Assembly: GCA_001466705.2 (NCBI GenBank)
Contig: LATX02000188.1
Coordinates: forward strand, 310,001 to 374,000
Direction: 5' to 3'
Origin: Moniliophthora roreri
Taxonomy: Eukaryota; Basidiomycota; Agaricomycetes; Agaricales; Marasmiaceae
DNA: 64,000 nt
Shown here piece by piece: positions 1 through 9,775 of this stretch; positions within the stretch are counted from its first letter, which is position 1, and each line of letters opens with the position of its first letter. Position numbers and translations under genes: made by a program. The notes beneath the pieces are model-generated. The model was not told the origin of the DNA, made no database searches, and was given only the letters and a program-made list of their open reading frames with translations.

Positions 1-694
1 CGCCGGTGAGGAAGAAGACTTTCTTTGAATTCCTCCGGCACGCCCATTTTTCCCGTCGCCACTGGGGAAGTGCTCCAGTGGCCAATGCAAGAATGGTACC
101 TGCTACAGTGATAAGAAAGATACTCCAATCGCCATATACGCCGAAAGGAATTGCAGAGACGCAAAGCTGTACTATGATCGTTACTACGCCACCCCACCAC
201 CACAGGTCACGGTCTGGAACTGCAGGACTTCCGGAATCTGAGGCTTTGAACACCGTAATACAGAGGGCAACCTCCGGGGGAAGCGGCGGCAGCTCAAAGT
301 CGCGCAAGAGCCGGCCAAGTACCCAGGAACGGTTATCACGCTCGAAACCGCTATCAGCGTTGAAGAGCTTTGCAGAGTAGTCGGCCGGCGGCATGAGGCG
401 GCCGTCTCCGCAGATGGACATAAGAGTATTGAACGAATAGGCCACCCAGCCGAAACTGAAAGCTACGGGTACCAGCCTTCTTCCGGACAGTTGTGCTAAA
501 GCTTTCAAAACGACATCGCCGCCAATGATGAGAAGTATGGACAAGGTGTCAGAGGGGTTTTTCCATATCTCGTGTATTGTCTCTGGCACCTGGCTATCAA
601 TCCTTCGTCCCGCAAGAGTTATTGATAGAGGGAAGGCGTGTGCGAGGGGAAACATAGGTATGCATTGCGAGAGCAAGAGTCTCGGGCTCAACAT
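1..694 (-). CDS. Fungal integral membrane protein of unknown function (3' end outside window)
   Basis: An uninterrupted minus-strand frame runs from ATG at 694 off the left edge (231 codons visible). An in-frame TAA lies a few codons upstream, which supports this start. The N-terminus is followed by a conserved run (IGGDVVLKALAQLSG, then FSFGWVAYSFNTLMS, then GDGRLMPPADYSAKLF). Further on come two hydrophobic segments (VVTIIVQLCVSAIPFGVYGD and FLITVAGTILALATGALPQW), and the visible part ends in EKWACRRNSKKVFFLTG. I know this pattern from a widespread fungal family of multi-span membrane proteins without assigned function, so no activity is proposed. The divergence between conserved blocks and hydrophobic spans suggests an intact gene. 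The C-terminal half is missing only because the window ends. Confidence 0.72.
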   Translation of the reverse strand, partial: MLSPRLLLSQCIPMFPLAHAFPLSITLAGRRIDSQVPETIHEIWKNPSDTLSILLIIGGDVVLKALAQLSGRRLVPVAFSFGWVAYSFNTLMSICGDGRLMPPADYSAKLFNADSGFERDNRSWVLGRLLRDFELPPLPPEVALCITVFKASDSGSPAVPDRDLWWWGGVVTIIVQLCVSAIPFGVYGDWSIFLITVAGTILALATGALPQWRREKWACRRNSKKVFFLTG

Positions 695-987
695 TTTGGC
701 TTATAGGGGATGTCAGCTCACAGCTAAGACCTTGAGGGCGAGACACGTACCAGAGCAACCAATGGGACAATCAAGCATCAGGGAGGCATGAACGGCGCCT
801 TTTATGAAATTATTGTGAATATGTACGTGTACACATCGATGAATTTGGCACACTAACCTTATTTGATGGATGGATGTAGCGCTTGCCATACTGAGAATAG
901 ATGGTGACCCAATAAGGTTTCTCATACAACACCCCTGCCTTAAGACGATCTTTAATGAAGAGGCAATTCAATGTCGTTGACACGACT

Positions 988-2190
988 TCACGATCTAGCT
1001 GTCAAAGATTCGCTGATGGTGGGAGAATCGATTTGTAGTCCAGCAGCGGCAATGAGGTTAACACGCCGCTGGGGGGGTGGGTCAACTCCATGTGACGCTC
1101 TAAGGCCATCGACCCAAACGTCAACGACGACCACCTTGCCTCCATTGAAGACAAGTACAGCAAGCCTGCCTTGTGAAAGTACGTCAGGAGGCGATGGACC
1201 TGTACTTCCAACCGAAAAATAAACTTGGAGCAGTCGAAGCTGCTTCAGGTTAGGAAAAGCTGAGGGTTTGGGAGAAGAACGATGTAGCTAGGAGTGATGA
1301 CACCGAATGATTGGGCAGGGCGCTAACAAGGGGCATCAGTGACAAAGGCGCCCAGGAAACGACCAATCTCGATATGCTCCAGAAAGTATGTGATGTTTTC
1401 CAGAACCCTGATGTAAAAGATAGTGCTCTAGGATGTTCGCTCCATGAAGCCCAAGTAAAAGTGATGTTACGGTTGGTTCTTTGGGGCTTCGAGCAACACG
1501 GACCTTTGAGGGAATGGGTCGGCATCGGCGCTTACTATTAGCGCTTGGTATCCAGGAACTACACGACTTCGTTCCGAGCTCTACCAACGCATCAGGGCAA
1601 CGAAATGCTAGATCAAGAGTATTTTTAGAAGGTATAACGTTGACGCACTGCAGTTACCATGCTCCCCTCATCCCCGACCTCCAGACGATCAGGTCAAAAT
1701 TCTAGGTGTCTCTTTTCAAAGCTCCGTTCCGTAGACATGGCAGAAGCAGTTTGAGAGTCTCAAGGTAGTTGGACATAGTAGTGACGATCCGTCACAACTG
1801 GAGGCTTTGCGGTGCAAGCATAAGCGCTGGCCCAAATGATATAGCAGTGCCTTTACTCACATCACAAGCGTCTGTCGAGCGCAAGTTGGGTGGTCGGTAG
1901 AAAACGTCGAAAGTCAATTGAACAATAGAAATTTGGGCGTTTACGATGACAGGAGAACTGGTGGGAAACTCGACTTGGTGGGCTCTACACAGGAGAGTGC
2001 AGCTGAATCCTATAAAAAGAGAGTTCAGCATGATCGACAAGGGGCTCGTGAACTTACCGTACATATCGCGCGATGCTTTCCATCTGCACTTCCAAGTTCC
2101 AAGCAGTGTGAACCGTATCGACGCCTTCGTTTGAGTGTTCCTCTATGGTTGATGTAAACACTTGAAGGGTATCGACGGATTCGGCATGCG
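988..2190 (-). CDS. Unknown multi-exon protein (coordinates of 5' end approximate)
   Basis: No long single frame exists here, but several minus-strand segments join through good splice sites. The 5' segment (about 2187-2049) reads EEHSNEGVDTVHTAWNLEVQ and ends at a GTAAGT donor. The next reads FDVFYRPPNLRSTDACD before GTGAGT. A later piece reads VVPGYQALIVSADADPFPQ. The last two exons join as GRFLGAFVTDAP plus SFPNLKQLRLLQVYFSVG, continue through LAVLVFNGGKVVVVDVWVDG, and stop at TGA 988-990. The final join uses a GTTAGC donor and a CCCTCAG acceptor. The middle exons are not resolved and one may be broken. The product is not recognised. The leucine-rich stretch resembles the LRR-like part of some mushroom F-box proteins, but no F-box was seen. 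Start codon not identified. Confidence 0.42.
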
Positions 2191-2632
2191 ATTATCGCAA
2201 ATTTCTACCGTAAGCGCCAGTTCCACCGACCAGGTATGTACTCGCGATTTCACCGGTTGCCGTTGTTTATTTTAATTGCGAGATCCGGATTCGTGTGATG
2301 GTAAGTGGGTCCGCCCAAATGAGAAGCTCGAGACAGCCGCGGGGAAAGAAAGAATACCGTGGAAAACCCTCACTGACAGTACAGTGTCTTCTCCCGATTT
2401 TCGGTTTCACTCGTATTCATAACAACGGTGCAACAACCATGAAGCTAGAAATGAATTTTGAATAGTTGGGACTTGTGATACTCTACAATACAAGATATAC
2501 CAAAGTTCCGTCTACGTACAATTAAGGGCATAAGCTCATTAGGAACATTACAATAAAAGTGTGCGGGAGAAGGAAGACTTTTTGGAACCTACGAAGAGTA
2601 GTAGCATTTGGAGCGGTCTCCCATGATCAACT

Positions 2633-4806
2633 TCACAGGGTACCACCAACGCTTTCCATAGTCTGCACCGAGTCATTTTAGTCGGAGGATATTCATTTAT
2701 CGTAAAGAAGAAATTTACTCACAAATGGGGAAGCGGTCGGACCGTCCAAGATAGCAAGCTCCTCGATGCTGAAAGGAAGGCGAGGAATCAATACGGTGCG
2801 GATTGGGATCAAAAGCATGATGATGACGGGGAACCCAATGGCAGCTGCATATGAGTGAGCTCCAATATGATTAGAACGATGACGCTTTGAGAACGTACCG
2901 ATAGTCTGCGTGATTGCAAAGGTTGCACCGAATCCTACGAGCTGAATAGCCAGGAATAAGTAAAGTCTGGATTTGCGGACTCTTCTGAGAGGTTCGTTGG
3001 CAGGGATATACTTCTCATCTCTGATGAGATAGAGGAATTTCTGGGTGATGCCATTGACTTGGAGAGCATCCGCACCCATGTACCAGCTGTGGAACCAATT
3101 TTAGCTTCTTCTTTACGAGACAAGTTTCGGAAGAACGACGCACAAAAGGCCAGCCAGGACACCTGTAGAATACCTATCGGTCAATCATCAACAGTAAATG
3201 CACACTACGCACCCTTGGGAATCAAATTGAGAACGTGCAAAAATGGCCCGGTGAGAAGGACCAGGCACAAAGCCCCCTGTGCAAGATTCGACACACGTTG
3301 TTCGACAACTGCTACGCGCTCTTCACGGTATATCGGAGAATAATCGGGGTCTTTTTCGGCCTTCTCGTCGGCTTTTTCATCCTTCTTGTGCTGCGTGACA
3401 ACGAGGGAAGTGGTATGAATCGGCGCCTGAGGAATGAGACCGTTTGGCGCGGGTACACCAATAAGACCAGAAATGAAAGTTGTGACTCCGAGTAGGAAGA
3501 AGTCGTAATGGAAACCAGGAGGTTTGCGAAGAGGGAATTCTGATCCTTGTGCCATTAATGACTAACACGGAAAATGAGTGCCTCAGCGACGAAAACTGTA
3601 GAGTAAACTGACTGAAACGTTGTGATCAAAGAAGAAAAGTATCCATAGCACGATGCCAAAGGGTAAAGCAATGCCGACCCACTTTGCTTCCAGTTGCCAG
3701 AAACGAACGAGCCATTCCCGACCATTGGCAGGCTGGAATGCACCACCTACTGGTAATGTTTCAGGGTTTGCAGCATTGAACCTTCCCCAATAGGCCATGG
3801 CTGAGCTTGCGATGAGGGATATTGGCATTCCATAGTCGGCCAAGAATATGCGAACTTGACGCCAAAAGAACGTTTTCTGGGAAAGGCTTTGGAAAAGGAA
3901 GCAGACGACGAGCATGAGGATAGCGAGAATGATGGAGACAAATGCGCCGAGCAGATTGCCCGATTCGTCTGCCGCTTTGAGACCTCTAGTTATGACTTGG
4001 ATGCCGTACTGGAGATACACCCAAGCGACGTAGAATCCAAAGGTATCGCACGAGAAAAGCGTTACATATCTGAGGAAATTACACCCTGAGGCAATCCCAT
4101 CAGTCCGATTAATCAAGAAGCGCGAGCGCAAGACTCACAATTAAGAATTGCGGTAATCCAATGAATGATAGCCGCCCAGAGATAGACCCACCCCATAAAA
4201 TGAAGGTAGACAGGTTTATCGGGCGTGCTTTCGATGATGTCGAAGATGGTCTTGTTGAACACGGTGATGGGACCTATACACAATTACAGTAAGAAAGCGC
4301 AATTCATGGAGACAGCCTATACTTGCCAGTGACACCGGCGATGCACAGTGGTTGAGCCCCGAATACAGAGAAGATGAAGGCGGCCATAAAGGATGAAATG
4401 AGGACTTCTGCGACACCATATTCCCTTGTTGTTTCTATGAGGTCCAATGAAAATGCAATTCCTGGGAGAACACTGTATATTGGGGGTGAGCATAGAGTTC
4501 GAATGCTGAAAGAACGTTTGGGAAGGACTTGGCAAAGAAAATGAGGGCAGTTGCTGGTACGACACGATAGTTCCAAGCGTCGGTCCAGTCGCTGACATAG
4601 TAGGGACCGCGAGCTCTAATGTCTAAGACGATTCCGGATGCGAGTCTAGTGAACCATGCCACAACGGGATGCCTCCTGCGAGATGGTCCCAAGGTAACCG
4701 AGGTTGGATGAGCTGAAGAAGGGTAACGCGGGGTATTTTCTCCACTGCGAATTGGATTGGGACCATCCTCCATACGGGTCTGCTGGATAGCTTGCTGTTC
4801 GTACAT
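2633..4806 (-). CDS. BOR1: Borate/anion transporter, SLC4 (HCO3- transporter) family
   Basis: A multi-pass plasma- or vacuolar-membrane transporter of the SLC4 family, the fungal Bor1 type that exports borate. The start is ATG at 4806 (MYEQQAIQQTRMEDG), followed by the family-typical cytosolic lead IRARGPYYVSDWTDAWNYRV and the first span PATALIFFAKSF. Later exons give the spans around LPGIAFSLDLIETTREYGVA, FIFSVFGAQPLCIAGVTG and VYLWAAIIHWITAILNC, then the diagnostic LWILFFFDHNVS motif. A conserved C-terminal part follows (GADALQVNGITQKFLYLIRD, GFPVIIMLLIPIRTVLIPRL). The last exon is short: after a GTGAGT donor at PTASPF it adds TMESVGGTL and TGA at 2633-2635, the usual Bor1 tail. Around six introns; about 570 residues, normal for the family. 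The promoter is shared with the divergent hydrolase gene on the right. Confidence 0.93.
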
Positions 4807-5214
4807 GATATTATTTTGGTCTATAGAAGAGAAGAGAAAGAGAAAGAGGAAAATTGGATCTGAAGCTGCTCCCTTACTTCATCCACGGAAAGGGTTTATA
4901 GAGACCCCTGTAACACTTTTTTTGCCGGCCGTTGACGTAATCCGGCCCCCAAGGCAAATTGTCAGCCACCCCAAGACTACCCTTCTCGGGAAAATAATCT
5001 ATCAGAATCGCCGTAGTGGATGAAGCCCCCCCAAAACATGCTCTACACCCCCCCCAAAACATGCTCTAAGCAATAAATTAAGAATGACAATGCGAATGAA
5101 GCACAGCCGGGACGGCGGAACGGCAATCAGCTGCCGAATGACGACACTTTCCTAAAAAGGACGATAGTCGGCTATACAGGTATCGCGGTCTCGTGGTTGG
5201 TTTCAACTTTGCTC
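4807..5214. promoter_or_regulatory. Divergent intergenic region between BOR1 and the ABHD12-like gene
   Basis: This 408-bp spacer separates two genes transcribed away from each other, so it must hold both promoters. It contains a purine-rich tract next to the BOR1 start (GAGAAGAGAAAGAGAAAGAG, about 4828-4850) and the C-rich duplicated element listed separately. No TATA box is obvious for either gene. Confidence 0.45.
5026..5070. repeat. Direct duplication of a C-rich ~22-bp unit
   Basis: The unit CCCCCCAAAACATGCTCTA occurs twice back to back, the second copy with a longer C run (CCCCCCCC) and followed by AG instead of CA. It lies in the shared upstream region of two divergent genes, so it could be a duplicated protein-binding site or simple slippage at the C tract. 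Confidence 0.7.
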
Positions 5215-6737
5215 ATGTCTTCCACCGATATCGTTTCATCTCTTGGGGGCGGAAGCCTCGTTAACAAAATTAGAACGACATTCGCAGTCGTTGGAGGCGT
5301 TTATGTCCTAGCTGTTGGTCTTTTGGCTGTCCCATACTTTCAGAGCCAGTGAGTACCAAAACGTCTTATAAGCTAGACTAACCTCTCTGTAGTACCATCT
5401 ACCTGAATGCAATTCGTTTGCCATGGTTCGCTAATTTCGACGCACCAGAGAAATATGGCCTAGCTCGTGCGTAGCGCAGTGGCTTCATGGGTATCAACTG
5501 ACTCCGTTTTGGTGACAGTGAACAAAACCTACAACTTCAAGATTCACACGACCGATAATGAAACATTGGGTTCCTGGTTCATCTTTTCAGATTCAGTATA
5601 CCAGTCCTTGCCAACTCCACGAACATCACCTCAACCATACATCAATGAAGCACTCCGCTCCAGACCAACAATCCTCTTCTTCCACGGTAACGCCGCTACT
5701 AGAGCTTACCATGCACGAGTCCAACACTACTCTTCATTGACATCACGTCTTCACGTCAACATTCTCGCTATCGACTATCGCGGCTTTGCTGAAAGCTCTG
5801 GCAGCCCAACCGAAGAGGGTCTTGTCCGAGATGCTCGCGCCGCTTGGGAATGGTTACTCAGTCAGGGTGCTAAAGGGGAGGACATCCTCATTATGGGTCA
5901 CAGTTTGGGAACCGGTGTTGGCGCGAGATTAGCTGCGCAGCTCTCAGAAGAGGGTTTAGCTTACAGAGCGGTGGTTCTCATGAGCCCCTTCTCGAGCATC
6001 GAATCTGTCTTGAAAACATACAACGTATTCGGCGCCATCCCATTAATAAAACCTCTCGCACTGATTCCATATGCCATGAGTACGTTCTATAGTAACTTTA
6101 ATTGACATCGGTCACTGACATTCCTCCGCAGACTTCGTATCTTGGGCCTTGATTCACAAATTCGACACACTCAGCGTCGTGCCAGTGCGTGCATCCCGCA
6201 ACACTCCTTGTTCTAGCTCTCACGCCTTTTTATAGAAAATTAAAGGACAAGTTCTCATTGCACATGCTGGTGAGTAACCTGACATTCTGCGGTGATCAGC
6301 GGTGATCTAATAAAACAACAGAAAATGACTGGGACATCCCTTATACTCATTCTGAGGCTCTCTTCAACGCGTTCCTTGAACCCCTTCTCCCATCAGTCAA
6401 ACTTCCGTTCAACCCTGCTGCTCTTTCCAAAGAAGAATGGTCGGTGTTCACGTCCCAAATACAGGCACGTAACGCTAAACGGGATGAGATCGTCACCACC
6501 ACCAACTTCCCTCATTTTGGAACTGTTAGCGAGTTCACCGAGGGCGGGAGAAACATCGTGTTTGTCAAGACGCTCGAAGGCCAGCACGATTACATTGGGG
6601 TCCAAGAAGGATTACAGGATATCATTGGCCAAAAGTATGGATTATTCGAGACGGCGGCTCTCGTGGGCCCGGCCAGCTCCGACAACGATTCGCCTGACGA
6701 TGCAGAATACGTCAAGAGCAAGGAGTTTTTCGAGTAA
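5215..6737 (+). CDS. ABHD12-like alpha/beta hydrolase, membrane-anchored
   Basis: A serine hydrolase of the ABHD12/13 type (family members cleave monoacylglycerol or lysophospholipids). Start ATG 5215; an N-terminal hydrophobic segment (VGGVYVLAVGLLAVPYF, about residues 26-42) should anchor it. Exon 1 ends at GTGAGT near 5349; exon 2 (IYLNAIRLPWFANFDAPEKY) leads to the long exon 3. The oxyanion motif is FFHGN, the nucleophile elbow is MGHSLGTGVG, the acid is in HAENDWDIP and the histidine in EGQHDYIG, so the triad is complete. An aromatic-rich lid region lies between. The stop is TAA at 6735-6737. About 410 residues and five or six short introns. The exact substrate cannot be told from the sequence. 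Confidence 0.9.
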
Positions 6738-6855
6738 ATTGATGTACGATTCTTATGCTCACGACTCGATGGATTGTTTATTCTACTATCTACTTACGGA
6801 TGTACTCATGAAAGGAAACGGCTCACAAATACATTGCTATTAGATACATGGCACA

Positions 6856-7742
6856 TCAATTCTTTGCTCGTCTTTTTCGTCGACGCTTTTTTGCCGGCGT
6901 GCTTATACTATTCAGAGGTATCTCTAAACGAGGCACGTTTACTTTAGGCCGACCATCCGCCACCAGCGGATGTGCCCCAGGCGTATAAGGATGATGGGCC
7001 AATTCTATCCTTGGGACCGGAGGTCTCGTCTTTCGCAGTGGTTGTGGGCGTTCGAAAACTGCAATAGGCTCAGCAAATCCTCCTGCTATATTGACATGAA
7101 CCTCTTTTTGTGTTGCGGAAGGAAAAGGCTACCATGAGTGGTCAAAGGTCACGATAAAGACCAGGAGATTGGATGCAGTATGTACCCACAGCATTTGGGA
7201 CGATGGACTGTTCCATGATCCATGTAGCATCCACAGCGACAGCCCGCGCCTGCTTGTGCCGCTGCGTCGAGCGTTCCTTGTTATCCTCGTAGTCGGGTTC
7301 TCGATAGCTATACGTAGATTCAGATCTCTGACATGTACGCAACTGCGTCCCGCATACCTTGCAGGTAGTTTTGGCAGTCGGGGTCGAAGATCTATGGACA
7401 CTACGTCTTTGGATACCAGCCTGAAAACTAAGTTTCCTTTTTTTTTTTTAGTGCGACAGAGATAATAGCATAGGGGAAGGAACACGCACGAAAAGGTCCA
7501 TCCTCGTTCTTAACATCATCATCCAAACCCTTTTCCAGTTTGCGCCGTTTTCTTCTGTCATCTCCAGTTACAACAAATTCAAGTGATGCTTCGATTCTCT
7601 GCTTGAGGTGGTCTAGGAGATTCTTGTCTTCGTCTTCAGATGCTAAAGTACTGGAGTCTTCATCATAGGAAAACACTTCGCTACGGGAGACAGCCTTTGA
7701 GGCGAGGGGACGAAGATGGAGGTTAGAGAATCGAGACGTCAT
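6856..7742 (-). CDS. Unknown protein with basic, NLS-like C-terminus
   Basis: Four exons join on the minus strand. Exon 1 starts ATG 7742 (MTSRFSNLHLRPLASKAVSR), is acidic in the middle (SSTLASEDEDKNLLDHLKQR) and then basic (RRKRRKLEKG). After a GTGCGT donor comes SKDVVSIDLRPRLPKLPA, then RSESTYSYREPDYEDNKERS, then a final exon with VHVNIAGGFAEPIAVFERPQ and VPRLEIPLNSIST, ending KKRRRKRRAKN and TGA 6856-6858. The lysine/arginine tail could be a nuclear localisation signal. I do not recognise the family; length about 230 residues. It is convergent with the ABHD12-like gene, with about 120 bp between stops. Confidence 0.68.
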
Positions 7743-8076
7743 TTTTAATGATGCGCACGGACCACAGTGTACGATGAAATGCCACAACAGGATCGCGAGT
7801 TGGATCGCGTCCTGTGGTTCGTCGTTAAATGTAGGGATAGGTACAGGTGTAAAATGTACGTATGACTAGGAGTATTGATAGGTTAATTTCGTCGAAGGAA
7901 TTGGTAGGTGGTAGGATGAACTACAGTTACAAGTTTTTCGTCCAGGAAGGTTCTGCAGGTTGAAAGCAGATTTTTAAAGGGTAATACAGGAAAAGGAGGA
8001 AGAGCAGATGTCACAACATAAGGGGGGCGTGAAAGCATTGGTTCTACATCATGAAAAGACCAAATGTCAAACGGAC

Positions 8077-9775
8077 TTAGGCTACGTCCCAAAGATCCTC
8101 AAGCGCGCAACAGAACTAGTAAAGATTTTAGAGCACGTAGAATACAGACTAACCACAAAAACATACCTTGCCGCACGCAACGCTGGCACTAAGAGCATAG
8201 CCGCTCAAGCCGATTTTCTCGTCGACATAGGCGTCGGCAAAGTCGTCCTTGCCGCGTGCCATTGCACCCACGAATACAGCGATGTTGTGTGTCTGCGGTA
8301 GTGTTGGAAGGTACGTGGATAGGCGACGAACCGGTGCGTCACCCGACAGCGCTGTAGAAAGACGTAAGATTTGGAACGAGAAAAACTAGTTTGGAGACAC
8401 ACTGATTTTGTATGTGTTTGGCGGGAAATGATCGACAACAGGATTCTGGAGCGCGGTTAAGAATGTAAACGTCCGGGAGGAGGTGACATACCTTGACCAC
8501 TTTTAGTAGCTTCTCTGAGCCATTGACACCTCTTATAGATAGTTTGTGTAAAAGTTGCACTAATCAAAGAGGTGAAGAAGTCATACTATTTCAGGAGGAA
8601 TGAACATACCCATAAGACCACTAAATCGTTTGAAAGTCCTCGGAATGCGAACGTGGGGGTTGACTTCGATGAGTACACCCTTAGCGGTGTGTATGTAGAC
8701 TTGAAGAAGGCCAGCTTTGTTCAAAGGTGAGTCAAGGAGCGTAAGAAGACACTGTTAAGAGACCAGGGTCAGCCGCGTTCTCGGATATCGGAGTAGTATG
8801 CCGGTATTGCCGATAGGAGAAAGCACTTGACAATGATACTTTGATAGAAATCAGGGAAGACCGGGAACTAGGCCCAGGGCGGATAGGAAACAGAAAAGAG
8901 GGCGCAAAAACATCAGATGCGAATACACGAGGGAAGGAAATAAGTATCGATAAATCGATATTAAATATTCTAGCTCAGCGATCGAAGGATTCAACGCAAG
9001 GGGAAGAATGCGCAAAGCGAGAGAAGACAAGGATGGATCGATCAGTACGAACCTGGTGTGTGATGTCTGGCCTCGCGTCTGCAATGTCTCTTCCTGTTTT
9101 GGCCAAGATACCTTGGTGATCATCACAATTCAGCAATGTGTACTTGACTTCCCCTTCTTTTGCGCCCTTGCGACCTGGTTTGGAGCTTCCTACAACGCGG
9201 TATGCCTCGAGGCATGCTTGCTCCAAAACAACAAATAACCGACGGGGATTCGAGTTGGAAGCAATACCACCACGGGGTACATGTGCCTGCAGAGGCAACA
9301 TGTGAGGGTTGGATGTGACTTCTCGTTTCACGGAAGGGGCAGGAAAAGGATTGGCATTAGGATTGAGATTCGAGGAAATTTTCGGTTCGAAGTTGTTAGC
9401 CTGCTTTCGTACTCTAGCATTTGGGAGTGGTTTTGTTGGTCGATCCTGAGTATTTTCTTGCCTAATTGGTGCAGAAACCTCATCGTTGTCCGATGAGTCT
9501 GAGCTACTTGAGCCCTCTCCGGTGACAATGTAACTCGTCTTGCCATGGTCGACCTCCATGTCTTCTGTAGCTGTATCTGTATCGTCGTCGTCGTGAATGG
9601 GACTTTTCTGTCTCCGGCGTTGGGTAGGACGTTCTCCTGGGGTAGATTTTGGTCGTGGTGGTGGTTCGAGGTGAGAACGATGGGCTCGCAAAAAGGCAAT
9701 TCCGTCCGAGTCACGAGCAGTCCCAGAGTGTCTGCGACGGCGGGGAACAGTTGCAACTGGTGCTTCGACGGACAT
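8077..9775 (-). CDS. EMG1: 18S rRNA pseudouridine N1-methyltransferase Emg1/Nep1
   Basis: A SPOUT-class methyltransferase that modifies a hypermodified pseudouridine of 18S rRNA and is needed for 40S subunit assembly in the nucleolus. Exon 1 (9775-9053) carries a disordered, Ser/Asp-rich extension of about 170 residues before the core starts at [20 protein letters not shown] and [16 protein letters not shown] 301-nt intron (8752-9052) follows. Later exons read [57 protein letters not shown], the SAM-knot region [20 protein letters not shown], and end [10 protein letters not shown] with TAA at 8077-8079. The core is full length; the whole protein is about 400 residues, longer than the usual 230-260 because of the N-terminal extension. 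Confidence 0.95.

Noticed and set aside
8008..8301. Plus-strand frame of 97 codons
   Set aside because: It is antisense to the last exons of EMG1, whose protein is unmistakable.
8752..9052. Possible C/D snoRNA in the long EMG1 intron
   Set aside because: Only a loose box C-like and box D-like pair is present, with no terminal stem or clear guide, so it is not listed as an RNA gene.
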